Shown here: in pieces, positions 43,415-54,934 of the stretch
How positions within the stretch are numbered: position 1 is the first letter of the stretch
How the letters are laid out: every line of letters starts with the position of its first letter
Source of the DNA: Lepus europaeus
Lineage: Eukaryota > Chordata > Mammalia > Lagomorpha > Leporidae
Direction: 5' to 3'
DNA length: 64,000 nucleotides
Assembly: GCF_033115175.1 (NCBI RefSeq)
Contig: NC_084827.1
Span: forward strand, 19,958,001-20,022,000
Program-made: the position numbers and the translations under genes
The notes under the pieces: generated by a model
What the model saw: the letters and a program-made list of their open reading frames with translations, nothing else
Database searches by the model: none
What the model was told of the DNA's origin: nothing

Positions 43415-43450
43415 AAAAGGAATTCTTATAACTCAGAAGTAAATGAACAT

Positions 43451-43737
43451 AGGCCAGCATGTTGGTGCAGCGGGTTAAGCCACTGCTTATGGCACTGACA
43501 TCACATATCAGAGAATCAGCTTGAGTCCTGGCTGCTAATGCACCTGGGAAGGCAGTAGATGATGGTCCGAGTGCTTGGGTCCCCGCCACCCACATGGGAG
43601 ACCTAAAAGGAGCTCCTGGCTTTGGCCTGGCCCAGCCCTGGCTGTTGTGGCCATTTGGAGTGTGAACCATCAGATGGAAGGTCTCTGTCTCTTTCTGTCT
43701 CTCTCTGCCTCTCAAGCAAATAATAATTATTTTTTTA
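43451..43737 (+). mobile_element. Old CSINE, type B
   Basis: It runs from ggccagcatgttggtgcagc to 'tctcaagcaaataataatta'. Several small deletions. Confidence 0.85.
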
Positions 43738-44395
43738 AAATGGGCAAAGGATTTGGATAGACATTTCTCCAAAGAAGCCTTAGAACTTGTCAATATGCAC
43801 ACAAAATGATATTGAACATCATAGTCACTAAGGAAATACAAATCAAAACCACCATGAAATACATCCCAACCCTTTGGCGGGCTACAATTAAAAAAAAAAA
43901 AAAAAAAAAAAAAGACAATACCAAGCATGGACAGGAAGTGGGGAAATCGAAAGCCTTGTGCACTGCTAGTGGGAGCATAACATGTTCCTGCAAAATATTA
44001 AACATAAAGTTATCACAGAAACTAGCAATTCTATCCTAGATATACCCAAGAGAATTGAAAATATACACCGACACAGATCCGGTACACGAACACTCATATG
44101 AGTGTTGTCCATAATAGCCAAGGCGTGGAGACTACCCAGATGTCTACCGTCTGATGAATGGACAAACAACATTTGGTATAACCGTAGAGCACAACATTAT
44201 CTGAACGTAAAAAGACGTGAGGTTCTGATATATGCTTCTACCTGAATGAACCTTAAAAACACGAAAGAAGCCAAACACAGAAGCCTCTATGATGTGACTC
44301 ATTTGTACAAAATGCCCAGAATACCTCCTGAAAGGTGTGTATTTATGTGTGTGTGAGTGGGCACGCGTTTTCCACCCGTCACCAGACACTGTTGA
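43738..44395 (+). mobile_element. L1M 3' fragment
   Basis: Blocks include 'tgggcaaaggatttggatagacatttctcc', 'aatacaaatcaaaaccacca', 'agaattgaaaatatacaccg' and 'tgatgaatggacaaacaac'. An A21-23 run at about 43890-43912 interrupts it. Confidence 0.8.
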
Positions 44396-44659
44396 GAGCT
44401 ATCTTCTTTGGGTTGGAAGTGCTTGGCTGGAGCAGATGATGTGGAAGAAGGTGGCTGGGGAGGAGAGCACCAGGCTCCTCTGGGTTTGACAGCTCCGAGG
44501 CAGCCCGCTGCAGGACAATTCCAGCGGCATGGCCACCTGCCGTGGGACAGCTCTGGCTAACTGAAAAGGCAAGTGATTAAATTCGACCTGGGATTATTTA
44601 AATCACAATTAGGTTGCTTAATCGTAAAGAAGGCATTGCTTTAGGTTTATTTTCTTTTA

Positions 44660-45236
44660 AGATTTTTTTAAAATTTATTTATCTGAGGCCGGTGCCGTGG
44701 CTTAACAGGCTAATCCTCCACCTTGCGGCGCCGGCACACTGGGTTCTAGTCCCAGTTGGGGCGCCGGATTCTATCCCGGTTGCCCCTCTTCCAGGCCAGC
44801 TCTCTGCTATGGCCCGGGAAGGCAGTGGAGGATGGCCCAAGTCCTTGGATCCTGCACCCGCATGGGAGACCAGGAGAAGCGCCTGGCTCCTGGCTTCGGA
44901 TCAGCACGATGCGCCGGCCGCAGCGGCCATTGGAGGGTGAACCAACGGCAAAAAGGAAGACCTTTCTCTTTCTGTCTCTCTCTCTCACTATCCACTCTGC
45001 CTGTCAAAAAAAAAAAAAAAAATTATTTATCTGAAAGGCAGAGTGACAAGGAGACAGACACAGAGATCTTCTGTCCACTGGTTCACTCCCCAAATGGCTA
45101 CAAAGGCCAGAGCTGGGCCAGACTGAAGCCTGGAGCCAGGAGCTCCAGCAGGGTCTCCCACTTGGTGGCAGGGGTCCAAGCACTTGGGTCTGCTGCTGCT
45201 GTTGCTTTCTCCAGCGCATTAACAGGAAGCTGCCTC
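44660..45236 (-). mobile_element. CSINE, type B, minus strand, split by a type A CSINE
   Basis: 44660-44686 (aaaatttatttatctga) and 45023-45236 (ttatttatctgaaaggcagag onward) are its two parts. The 5' end of the element is lost. Confidence 0.85.
44687..45022 (+). mobile_element. CSINE, type A, full length, nested
   Basis: It runs from ggccggtgccgtggcttaac to gcctgtc(a)17. atttatctga on both sides is the target-site duplication. It is nearly identical to the copies at 59.07-59.40 kb and 50.14-50.48 kb. Confidence 0.95.
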
Positions 45237-45239
45237 TAG

Positions 45240-45839
45240 GGTCTATCCCTGTTTAGCAGTGAGGGAGCTCCAGAATAACACCACCCCGCAGTGCCTGCCA
45301 GCACAGAACAGGGTAGAAGGCCTTGTCACAGATCCCTACCAACCATGACAAGATCTAGGTTTACAAATAAACAAGCCAGAAAGGCCTCCATTAAGGCCGC
45401 CCCTGGCCTTTCAGTAACTAACGTATAACCACTCCCTTTGTTCCTTGAAGATGACACGGTGAGGTCATACAAATGCCCCTAGACTGTGAGACCTCACCGG
45501 CTTAGTCTCTCCGCCAGCCCCTCTGATCACACCGTTCGGAGCTTCTCTTACTGAAACACAGCTTAACTTTGGCTCTCACCATCTGTCCGGTCTCGTAGGT
45601 CATCATCGACACCAGGCCTCAACTCCCCAGGTTTCCTGCAATGGTAGCGTGTGCTGGATGGCAAATATTGAGGTAAAGGAGTGAACGTCTTGTTCTCATG
45701 TGTTAATCTGAATCTCTGGCAAATACGTTTTTGGAGTCAAGAACAGAACAGGACGTGGATGCATGGATGAAGAGTAATTGAAGGGGCCTGGTGTGAGAAT
45801 GTGAGCAGACATGGAGTGGGATAGGATCTTGTCTTTACC
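45240..45839. other. No gene; possible ERV leader region
   Basis: Lies on the internal side of the LTR candidate below. No retroviral frame is recognised. Confidence 0.3.
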
Positions 45840-46540
45840 TAAGACAGAATTCTGACGTGACGCAGTAGCGGTTGGCAAGGTAGCAAAGTTTAATGGGGTA
45901 GGGCATCCATCACAACAGATGGGCACCAATCCAGACATTTCTGAGAGCGAGAGCCCCATCATTCAGATTGGGGGAAGCAAGGTTACCTAGTTTCATGGAG
46001 AGACTACACCTGACAGGCGAGCTGGGCATATCAGTTAAGGACTAAGAGTTGAGCTGAGAGAAATACACCTGGTGGACCAGGCCGGAGTCTCAGGAAGGGA
46101 GTGCTGGGCACAGTTTATACTCACATGGGGGTTTATAAGGGAGTGGGGTCCAGCTCCTCCTGCCATTTCTCCTTCCCCCCACCCTCTTCTCCGGGACAAA
46201 GGGCTTGCTGGGTGTGCAGTAGGTAAAATGCCTCCTTAGGTTTTATTACCCACTATGATTAAGCTGGGCAGCCCACCTGGCAGAGTAGAGGAGATTCCCC
46301 TCAAGGGTGCATTCCTTGGGAGAGGGCTGTGAAGGTCATGTTACCCGATGGCCCATTTGGCACTAGGCAGACAGAATTCTCTGGGGAGCGTCCCTTGTAG
46401 GGAGGCTGGGACCACCTGGGAAGTGACTGGGGTATGAGCAGGACTTCCCAGTGTGAAATAGGGAGCTGCCGAGGCTGCTGCATTCCCGTCCGCAGGTGCT
46501 TGGCTTTCCTTAGGCCCCAGTCACACTCCTAGGCTGACTT
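45840..46540 (-). mobile_element. Candidate gammaretrovirus-like LTR, minus strand
   Basis: On the minus strand there is a TATA-type CCTTATAAACC (about 46140-46130), then an 'ATTAAACTTTGCTACCTTGCC' polyadenylation/U5-like block (about 45900-45880), then a CAGAATTCTGTCTT end. This is the usual order U3-R-U5. The borders are approximate. Confidence 0.45.
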
Positions 46541-46901
46541 CCTACCTAGCAGGAAGAGCAGGAACCTTTGTCTAAGTTTCCTCGATTCCAAGTGATGTCT
46601 ACAAAAGGCAGTGCAAGAAAGCCTACAACAAGGTTGCTGATGGGTGCCAGCCCCGTTGATCAGGTGTGGACCTCAGAGTTGAATCAGGGGATTAGGTTCC
46701 CAGGGGTGGGGTGGGGCAGGGAACCTGTCTGTCTTGTTCACTGCTGTATCTCCAGTACCCAGTAGGAACTCTGGCTTGTCATGTTACAGGTTTAAGCCCG
46801 TGTGTGTGTGTGTGTGTATGTGTGTAAAGAAAAAAAAAAAGAAAAGAAAAGAAACCAGGAAGTTCATGCAGTTAAATAAGAAAAGAAACAGAAGTCTCAG
46901 A
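46541..46901. other. No gene; (tg)n and purine runs
   Basis: A (tg)n microsatellite at about 46799-46826 is followed by an A/G run to about 46855. The rest is unassigned. Confidence 0.5.
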
Positions 46902-47158
46902 AGTATGCTGGCACTGTAGTGCAGTGGTTCAAGCCCCACCTGCAGCACCAGCATTCCAGATGGGCGCTGGTTCAAGCCCCGGCTGCTCCACTTCTGATCC
47001 AGCTGCCTGCCAACCAGCTTGGGAAAGCACGTGGGCAGCCCAGAAGCAGCTCCTGACTCCTTGCTTCAGGTCAGCTCAGCTCCATGGCCATTTGGGGAGT
47101 GAACCGGCAGATGGAAGAACTCTCTCTGTCTTTACCTCTCTCTGTAAATTTGTCTATC
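46902..47158 (+). mobile_element. CSINE, type B, tail lost
   Basis: It runs from atgctggcactgtagtgcag to ctctctctgtaaatttgtct. Confidence 0.88.
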
Positions 47159-47359
47159 TTTCCCGCCCAAAGACAATCTTGGGGAGATCTGGTCCCCAGG
47201 AATCTTCCTGTCCAATAACACTCCCAGGAGGAGGGGGTTCTCTGATAACCCTTCTGTCCTGTAACACTGCTCAGTAATACCCCCAGGTGGGAAATCTTGT
47301 GCCTGGCAACATCCCAAAAGAAGGAGAGAGGAGAAGAGCAGGAAGAAGGGCACCCTCTC

Positions 47360-47608
47360 AGGGGCTGCCATTGCGGCACAGCGAGTGGGGAAGCTGCTGC
47401 CTGCGAAGCCAGCAGCCCATGTGAGCACTGGTTTGACCTGGCTGTTCCACTTCTCATCCAGCTCCCTGCTAATGGGTCTGGGAAAGCAGCAGAAGATGGC
47501 CCAAGTCTTGGGTCCCTGTCACTGGTATGGGAGACCCTGATGGAGTTCTAGGCTCCTGATTTCAGCCTGGCCCATCCCTGGCTGTTACAGTGGATGGAAG
47601 ATTGATAC

Positions 47609-47639
<31 letters not shown>

Positions 47640-47695
47640 AACTCTGCCTTTCAAGCCTTTCAAATAAATAAAATAAATCTTTAATAATAACAATA
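47360..47695 (+). mobile_element. CSINE, type B, full length
   Basis: It runs from aggggctgccattgcggcac to tttcaaataaataaaataaatctt, with a repeated 'cctttcaag' before the tail. Confidence 0.9.
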
Positions 47696-47699
47696 AAAC

Positions 47700-47890
47700 A
47701 TAACTAACATCTGCCGAGCCCTTCTCTGCCAACTACTGTGCCAAGGGCTTTGCCTACTTCATCTTATTTCATCTTCAAAACTGCCCGGGGTGTGCACGTG
47801 TATCACATGGACAGATAACTGACTGGAAAATGGTGCCTCAGGAAGACTGACCAGGGCCACTCAGCCTGCAGGTGTGGCCTGGCCTTCCAC
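47700..47890 (+). mobile_element. MIR element
   Basis: 'ctactgtgccaagggctttgc..ttcatcttatttcatcttcaaaac' and 'cagggccactcagcctg' are typical MIR blocks. Confidence 0.7.
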
Positions 47891-48610
47891 CCAGATGTCT
47901 AGTCCTGGAAGCCATGGCTCGTGAGTAGGCCAGCGAGAAATGTCAACAGGAGAGATCCGGTCCTCTTAGTGTGTCCTCGTGCGGGAATGGCGAGGGTGGC
48001 ACAGTGCGGGGGCTGGGTGATGCTGGCCCCCGTGAGTCCCTGGTCAGCCGCACCAGCTTGGACTCCTCTCCCCCGTGCTTCCTGTTGTTGTCTTTCGGGT
48101 CCTCGCGCGGGCCTTTGTGCAAAAGAAAACACTTGTTGACCAATCAGCACGAGGCCTGGCAGGTGTATCGCTCACTGCAACTTAATAAACTGCAGGCAAT
48201 TACTTAGTATTTATATATCAATTTTGCGTGAGTTTTGCTGATTTTATGAACTGTTTTCATAACTATATATTATACAGTACTCAATTTAAGTTTTTTGAAC
48301 TTTATATAAGTGAGTCAAACATAAGTGATTTAAGCGCTAAGGCCCAGGGTCTTATCACCTAAGGGTGTAGCTGTACTATCAGGCTTCTAGACCTGTAAGT
48401 GGAATGACTGAGGGATGGAGGGCAGAAGAGTCTCCCAAATGCCTCACCCATTGCTTTTTTTAAGTTGACACTTAAAGTTGTTAGCACATAACTGTAAAAA
48501 AGAGAATAACTATGAACAAAATTAAAAGCAAATAGGAAGAGAAATATTTTCATAAATATAACACGAAGTGGCTCAACTCCTTGCTATATTGAGATCTTAG
48601 AGGGAAAGGA
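47891..48610. other. No gene seen
   Basis: Contains gaccaatcagcacg (CCAAT motif) at about 48139 and aataaactgcag at about 48184, which could belong to an unnamed LTR. No coding frame is recognised. Confidence 0.35.
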
Positions 48611-48890
48611 GGGCTGGTGTTTTGGGTGCAGCAGGTTAAGCCATCACCAGCAACATCAGCATCCTGTATCAGAGCTTCAGCTTGAGTCCTGGCTGCTCTG
48701 CTTCCATTGTAGCTCCCTGCCAATGTGCCTGGGAAAACAGTGAAAGATAGCCCAAATACTTGGGTCCCTCCTACTCACCTGGGAGACCTGGTTGGAGTCC
48801 CTGGCTCCTGGCTGTTGTTGAGCATTGAGGGAGTCAACCAGTGGATGGAACATCTCTCTCATTACTCTGCCTTTTGAGTCAATAAAAATA
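48611..48890 (+). mobile_element. Old CSINE, type B
   Basis: From gggctggtgttttgggtgcag to ttttgagtcaataaaaatata. Confidence 0.82.
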
Positions 48891-48900
48891 TATCACTTTT

Positions 48901-49224
48901 GGCCGGCGCCGTGGCTCATTAGGCTAACCCTCCACCTGTGGCGCTGGCACCCTGGGTTCTAGTCCCAGTTGGGGTGCCAGATTCTGTCCCAGTTGCTCTT
49001 CTTCCAGTCCAGCTCTCTGCTGTGGCCCAGGAAGGCAGTGGAGGATGGCCCAAGTCCTTGGGCCCTGCACCTGGCTTCTGGCTTCGGATTGGCGCAAGCG
49101 CACCAGCTGCAGCATGCCAGCCATAGCAGCCATTTGGGGGGTGAACCAACAGAAAAGGAAGACCTTTCTCTCTGTCTGTGTTTCTCTCTCTCTCACTGTC
49201 TTAACTCTGCCTGTCAAAAAAAAA
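48901..49224 (+). mobile_element. CSINE, type A-like, full length
   Basis: It runs from ggccggcgccgtggctcatt to gcctgtcaaaaaaaa, with a short deletion around the 'gggagaccaggag' block. Confidence 0.93.
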
Positions 49225-49272
49225 TCATTTTTAAAAAGAACTCGGAAAATTGATAAGAAAAACATGAAATTT

Positions 49273-49598
49273 TCAAAAAGATTTATTTATTTATTTGAAA
49301 GGCAGTGTTACACAAAGAGAGAAGGAGAGGCAGAGAGAGAGAGAAGTCTTCCATCTGCTGGTTCACACCCCCCAAATGAACGCAATGACCAGAGCTTGAC
49401 CGATCCAAATCTAGGAGCCAGGATCTTCTTTCAGGTCTCCCCAATGGCTGCAGGGGCCCAAGGACTTGGGCCATCTTCTACTGCTTTCCCAGGTCATAGC
49501 AGAGAGCTGGTTTGGAAGTGGAGCAGCTGGGACTCCAACCTACGCCCATATAGGATGCCGGCACTGTAGGCAGCAGCTTTACCGGCTGCACCATGGCA
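49273..49598 (-). mobile_element. CSINE, type B, minus strand
   Basis: From aaaaagatttatttatttatttg to ccatggcac. Confidence 0.92.
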
Positions 49599-49599
49599 C

Positions 49600-50138
49600 A
49601 TGAAATCTTTAATAGAAGAGTGGCAATGCTAAACACATGGAGAATGAATAGGTGAATGAAACAATGAATCAGTGACTGTTGAGTGGGGGGCCACTGGAGA
49701 GATGTTTCTCCTGAAACAGAGCAGGATAACTTTGCAAGAGACCATTGAGGGCCCTGTGGGGACCAGTGGGCTTCAAAGGGAACTTGGTTAGAAAATGCAG
49801 AGCTCGCTGAGTTAAGCTTTTCTCAGATGGGGTGGTGGGCAGGACTGGAATCGCTGCATGGCCCACCAGGATGGTCAGATGTCCCGGGTAGGGAAGACCA
49901 GACAGGAAAATCAGGAAGCAGGTACTGGTGAGTGCCCTGCTCCGGAAGCAGGAATATGGCTTTGAGGGGTGGAGGGTGCACCCACTCTGTAGGAGAGGAA
50001 GTCCAGCTCTGTGGGTGACAGCAGTGCTGGGGAGACAGCTGGCGGAGGGGGCACGTCCTCCCACACCAGGGCTGCTCTCTGTGCTGCCCTGGGAGGCCCA
50101 GCCGCAGGAGGAGGGTGAGTAGAAATCTGGGTCCCCTG
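49600..50138. other. No gene seen
   Basis: Unassigned sequence without recognised repeats. Confidence 0.35.
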
Positions 50139-50475
50139 GGCCGGCGCCGTGGCTTAACAGGCTAATCCTCCGCCTTGCGGCGCCGGCACACCGGGTTCTA
50201 GTCCCAGTTGGGGCGCCGGACTCTATCCCAGTTGCCCCTCTTCCAGGCCAGCTCTCTGCTATGGCCCGGGAAGGCAGTGGAGGATGGTCCAAGTCCTTGG
50301 GCCCTGCACCCGCATGGGAGACCAGGAGAAGCACCTGGCTCCTGGCTTTGGATCAGCGAGATGCGCCCTCCGCAGCGGCCATTGGAGGGTGAACCAACGG
50401 CAAAAAGGAAGACCTTTCTCTCTGTCTCTCTGTCTCACTATGCACTCTGCCTGTCAAAAAAAAAAAAAAAAAAAG
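50139..50475 (+). mobile_element. CSINE, type A, young insertion
   Basis: It runs from gggccggcgccgtggcttaa to gcctgtc(a)19. The 16-bp repeat agaaatctgggtcccc on both sides is a perfect target-site duplication. Confidence 0.96.
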
Positions 50476-50989
50476 AAAGAAATCTGGGTCCCCAGGACAG
50501 CAGCAACTTCTCTCAGTCCTTCCTGGCACAAGAGAATGGCTTTTCCTTGGCCACTCCGGTTGTAACGGGTGAAATGGTGGCGGAGGAGACAAGGCAGCTA
50601 GGACAGCAAGACTGATTACGTCAGAGACCTCCAGCCAGGGAAGCCTGGTAGGGGGAGGCCTCCAAGAGAGGCAAAGCCTGAAGGGGCTGGTGGTACTGGG
50701 GTTTTTAAACACAAGTGTTTTGAAAACAAACAAACAAACTCAGATAATTATTAGTTACAAGGTACAGGGGTGGGGAGGGCAAAGCCCATCAAAAGACCCG
50801 ATTTGTAATCTTATTCACCCTGTCTGTCTGGCTCATAAAACGAAAAGGGTGGGATAGGTAACTTGTTTTCACAATGAACTCTGAGATCAGGAGGAAGCAT
50901 GGCCACTCCCTCGCTAGTCTCATGATAAGATTGGAAGCTCCCAAGGAATGGGGCATGCACTTCTGACCTTGCTAAAGATAACTTTTTTG

Positions 50990-51298
50990 GTGGGGAGGCA
51001 CCTGCTGTGCTGGCTTCCCATGTGGGTGCCAGTTCAAATCCTGGCTGCTGCTCTTCCAGTCCAGCTCTCTGCTATGGCCTGGGAAGACAGTGAAGGATGG
51101 CCCAGGTCCTTGGGCCCCTGCACCCCCATGGGTGACCTGGAGGAGGCTCCAGACTCTAGGCTCTTGGATGCAGATCAGCCCAGCTCCGGCCATTGTGACC
51201 ATCTGGGAAGTGAACCAGCAGATGGAAGACCTGTCTCTCTCTCTGCCTCTGTCTCTCTGTAACTCTGCCTTTCAAACAAACAAATTAATCTCTTAAAA
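50990..51298 (+). mobile_element. CSINE, type B, head deleted
   Basis: It has ggtggggaggcacctgctgtg then the cttcccatgtgggtgccagt block to tttcaaacaaacaaattaatctc. The flanks aaagataactttttt/aaagataactttttg are its target-site duplication. Confidence 0.9.
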
Positions 51299-51569
51299 AA
51301 AGATAACTTTTTGGGAAATGCAGCATTTTGCACCCCCATTTTCCATCGGGACCAACCTGTCTGTTAACCGGTCTGACTTCTCACACGGTGATGTGACCAG
51401 GGCTTAGCGACTGCAGGTTTGGTTACTGTACTTTGTACCTGCCCCTCCCCTGTCCCCAGATCCTGGAATCACCTTGACTTCACCCCTCTCCCTCCAGGGG
51501 CCTCCTGCATTTAGAAGCCCCTCCCCCACAGGAGACCAGGGCGAATTTTCACGGAGAATCCTTTCTCCA

Positions 51570-51890
51570 TTTTTTTAAAAGATGTATTTATTTATTGGAA
51601 AGGCGGGGTGACAGAGCTAGAGAGCTCTTCTACCACTGGCTGGTTCATCCCCTAAATGCTCACAATAGCTGGGGACTGAGCCAGCCCGAAACTAGGAGCC
51701 AGGAGCTCCATCTGGGTCTCCCATGTGGGTGGCAGGGACCCCAGTCCCTGAGTCATCATTTGCTGCCTTCCCAGGTGCACCAGCAGGAAGCTGGGTGGGA
51801 AGGTGGAGTAGCTGGGCCCCTGAGCTGGCACTCAGGACATGGGCTTCATAAGCAACAGCTGAGCCCTCTGTGCCAAGACGCTCAGCCCAG
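51570..51890 (-). mobile_element. CSINE, type B, minus strand, old
   Basis: From tttttttaaaagatgtatttatt to 'gccaagacgctcagccc'. Confidence 0.85.
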
Positions 51891-52479
51891 GGAGTGGGAG
51901 CTTCATGGCAGGGCTTATTGGCCTTTGGGAGTGAGGACGGGGTGGCACTTGCCCCTCTGCCCAGCTCAGGAGAAGTAGGGGATCTCAGGTAGCCCATGTC
52001 CGCTGTTTCCTAAGTAGTTCACTAATCCAATCAAGGAAGCTGGACTTGCCGCAGTGACGACACTGCACATGGTCCCGGGTACACAGAGTCAGCAATCACA
52101 TGGTGCCTGACTCAGAGACCTGCACCAGGAGGTTGTGAAAGCCGCAGTCCAGGCCAGGCCCTCCAGGACATCCAGTAGCAACACGGACAGTGAGCACAAC
52201 AACGGCTCAGAGTCACGGACAGGTGCGGAGGCTGCTAGTGTACACACACCTGCCCTCATGGAGAGTCACCTGACGTGCTCAGAGTCCGCTGGGCTCAACA
52301 CGGCCCACTCATTATTTTGGGTCGAGCCCGCATCTCGAGTGAGTCCCAAAGTGGCTCATTGGCCTTAGTTATGGAATCTAATCAGCTAGAATACGTGTTA
52401 GAGCCACCACTGAGCTCCACTTGTCACCATGAGGGGTCGGAGGCTGGAAAGGGGAAGGGGATTGCCCTGTGATCCAGGC
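51891..52479. other. No gene seen; possible ERV flank
   Basis: Unassigned. If the LTR candidate at 52.5-52.8 kb is real, this is its internal side on the minus strand, but no retroviral frame is seen. Confidence 0.3.
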
Positions 52480-52484
52480 TGGGC

Positions 52485-52790
52485 AGTGTAGGGCCACCAC
52501 AAAACACGCCAAACACTGGAGTAAGGGAAAGGGTTTCTTGATGGGGGAAATCTGACCAGCCGGAGGGACAGGGCAAAGAAGAAGGGGATGGGGGTTGAGA
52601 GAGGGAATCAACAGAGAGAGAGAGGGTAAAGAAGAAAGAAAGAGATCTGACGAGAGAGAAAGTGTTCGGGAAGCTGGTTCTCGCTATACCTTTGCCGGCG
52701 CAGGGAAAGGAGCAGCAAATCCCATTAGGGTGGGGGTGGAGCTGACATCCCTGATTGGGCCATCTGGTCCCCTGGCTTCCAACCATGGTG
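52485..52790 (-). mobile_element. Candidate gammaretrovirus-like LTR, minus strand
   Basis: On the minus strand: a CCAATCAGGGATG motif, 'AAAGGTATAGCG' as a weak TATA-type site, a TC-rich stretch, 'AAGAAACCCTTTCCCTTACTCC' where a functional element would have AATAAA, then GTTTGGCGTGTTTTGTGGTG and CTACA. This follows U3-R-U5 order. The polyadenylation motif is altered. Confidence 0.45.
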
Positions 52791-53089
52791 GTGAGGGCTA
52801 GAGCCTAGGAGGGTGTCCGGGATGTAAATCACACCACAGAGAGGACAACGCCGTTTTACTGACAGGCAGAGACTGAGTCTGAATCTGGTGATATGCGTGG
52901 GATGGCCAGGTTCAGAGTGGCCAAAGGGGTTTACTGATTCCTGGTGCTTGTGAGTGGTAAGGGGCTGATCCACAAATAACCACTGAGCATCTGGTTTGCT
53001 CAAGGCACAGACTAAGGAGACTATATATATGCATATACATATACGTAAAATTCTAAGATAATATAAAATAAACTTTAAAATATATATTA
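52791..53089. other. No gene; short AT microsatellite
   Basis: Unassigned sequence ending with an atatat/tatacata stretch at about 53022-53046. Confidence 0.4.
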
Positions 53090-53418
53090 GGGTCCGGCGC
53101 TGTGGTGTAGTGGGTAAAGCCGCCGCCCACAGTGCTGGCATCCCATATGGGTGCCGGTTCGAGTCCTGGCTGCTTTACTTCTGATCCAGCTCCCTGCTAT
53201 GGCCTGGGAAAGGTGTGGAAGGTGGCTCAAGACGTTGGGCCCCTGCACCCATATGGGAGACCAAGGAAGAAGCTCCTGGCTCCTGGCTTTGGATCAGTGC
53301 AGCTTCAGCCATTGCGGCCATCTGGGCAGTGAACTAGCAGATGGAAGACTTCTCTCTCTCTCTGCCTCTACTCTGTCTGTATAACTCTGACTTTCAAATG
53401 AATAAATAAATCTTATAA

Positions 53419-53419
<1 letters not shown>
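53090..53419 (+). mobile_element. CSINE, type B, full length
   Basis: It runs from gggtccggcgctgtggtgtag to aatgaataaataaatctt; an (at)n array follows to 53441. Confidence 0.92.
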
Positions 53420-53442
<23 letters not shown>

Positions 53443-53449
<7 letters not shown>

Positions 53450-53765
53450 CTCTTGATTTATTTGGAAGACAGAGTGACGGGGGGTGAAGAGAGAGAGAGA
53501 GAGAGAGATCTTCCATCCTCTGGTTTACTACCCAGATGCTGCAATGGCCAGGGCTAGAGCTGGGCCAGACTGAAGCCAGGAGCCAGGAGCTCTGTCAAGG
53601 TCTCCAGCATTGATGAGAGGAACCCAAGTAATTGAGCCGTCTTCCGCTGCCTCCAAGGTTCGTTAGCAAGAAGCTGGATAAGAAGCGTGGAGTAGCTGGG
53701 ACTCAAACCAGGAACTCTGATCTCTGATGTGGGATACGGTGTCCCCTACAGTGCCACAAAGCCCA
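53443..53765 (-). mobile_element. Old CSINE, minus strand
   Basis: From 'agatctcttgatttatttgg' to 'gtgccacaaagcccacc'. Confidence 0.8.
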
Positions 53766-53784
53766 CCTGTATATATAGTGAAGC

Positions 53785-54083
53785 AACAGAGAGAGTGAGA
53801 GGGAAATCTTCCATCCTTGGTTCACAACCTTTCCCTCCATCCCGACCCCACCAAATGCCTGCAAAACAGGGCTGAGCCATGCTGAAGCCAGGAGCCTAGA
53901 ACTCCATCTGATCTCTCATGTGAGTGGCAGGTACACAAATACTCCAGACAGCACCTGCTGCCTCCCAGGTGCATGTTACCAAGAAGATTGGATTGGAAGG
54001 GGAGGTGGAGCTTGAACGAGGCATTCTGATATGGGATAGAGGTATCCCAAAGGCAGCTTAACCTGTGGCACTACACCCCTGCC
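53785..54083 (-). mobile_element. Old CSINE, minus strand, tail lost
   Basis: From gcaacagagagagtgagagg to 'cactacacccctgccc'. Confidence 0.8.
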
Positions 54084-54087
54084 CTGA

Positions 54088-54120
54088 TAATGTATTATTA
54101 TTATTATTATTATTATTATT
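54088..54120 (+). repeat. (att)n microsatellite
   Basis: About ten att units; it forms the A-rich (minus-strand aat) tail of the next CSINE. Confidence 0.95.
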
Positions 54121-54448
54121 TTGACAGGCAGAGTGGACAGTGAGAGAGAGAGACAGAGAGAAAGGTCTTCCTTTACCATTGGTTCACCCTCCAATGGCTG
54201 CTGCGGCCAGCGTGCTGCCGCCAGCACACTGCGCTGATCCGAAGCCAGGAGCCAGGTGCTTCTCCTGGTCTCCCATGTGGGTGCAGGGCCCAAGGACTTG
54301 GGCCATCCTCCACTGCACTCCCGAGCCAAGCAGAGAGCTGGACAGGAAGAGGAGCAGCTGGGACAGAATCCAGTACCTCGACCGGGACTAGAACCCAGTG
54401 TGCTGGCACTGCAGGCAGAGGATTAGCCTATTGAGCCGTGGCGCAGGC
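54121..54448 (-). mobile_element. CSINE, type A, minus strand
   Basis: From ttgacaggcagagtggacag to gagccgtggcgcaggcc. Confidence 0.94.
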
Positions 54449-54455
54449 CATATAA

Positions 54456-54799
54456 TTTTTTTTAAAAAATATTTATTTATTTATTTATTTGAAAGTCAGA
54501 GTTACACAGAGAGAGAATGAGAGGCAGAGAGAGAGAGAGAGAAGTCTTCCATCCACTGGTTCACTTCCCAATGGCTACATGGCCAGAGCTGTGATGATCT
54601 GAAGCCAGGAGCCAGGAGCTTCCTCCGGGTCTTCCCACACGGGTGCAGGGGTCCAAGGACTTGGGCCATCTTCCACTACTTTCCCAGGCCATAGCAGGGA
54701 GCTGGATTGGAAGTGGAACAGCCAGGACTTGAACTGGCACCCATATGGGCCGCCAGCACTGAAGGTGGTGGCTTTACCCGCTATGCCACAGCACCAGCC
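54456..54799 (-). mobile_element. CSINE, type B, minus strand
   Basis: From ttttttttaaaaaatatttattt to ccacagcaccagccc. Confidence 0.93.
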
Positions 54800-54807
54800 C
54801 TGTTAAT

Positions 54808-54860
54808 GTATTTTTTTAAAGATTTATTTATTTATTTGAAATTCAGAGAAAAGCAGAAAA
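54808..54860 (-). mobile_element. CSINE tail fragment
   Basis: tttttttaaagatttatttattt and tgaaattcagag only. Confidence 0.7.
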
Positions 54861-54934
54861 GCAGAACTTACTGAAAGACAAAAGGATAAGAAACACAGAC
54901 ATGAGTATGTTAACCTCATGAGAGAGAATTGCCA

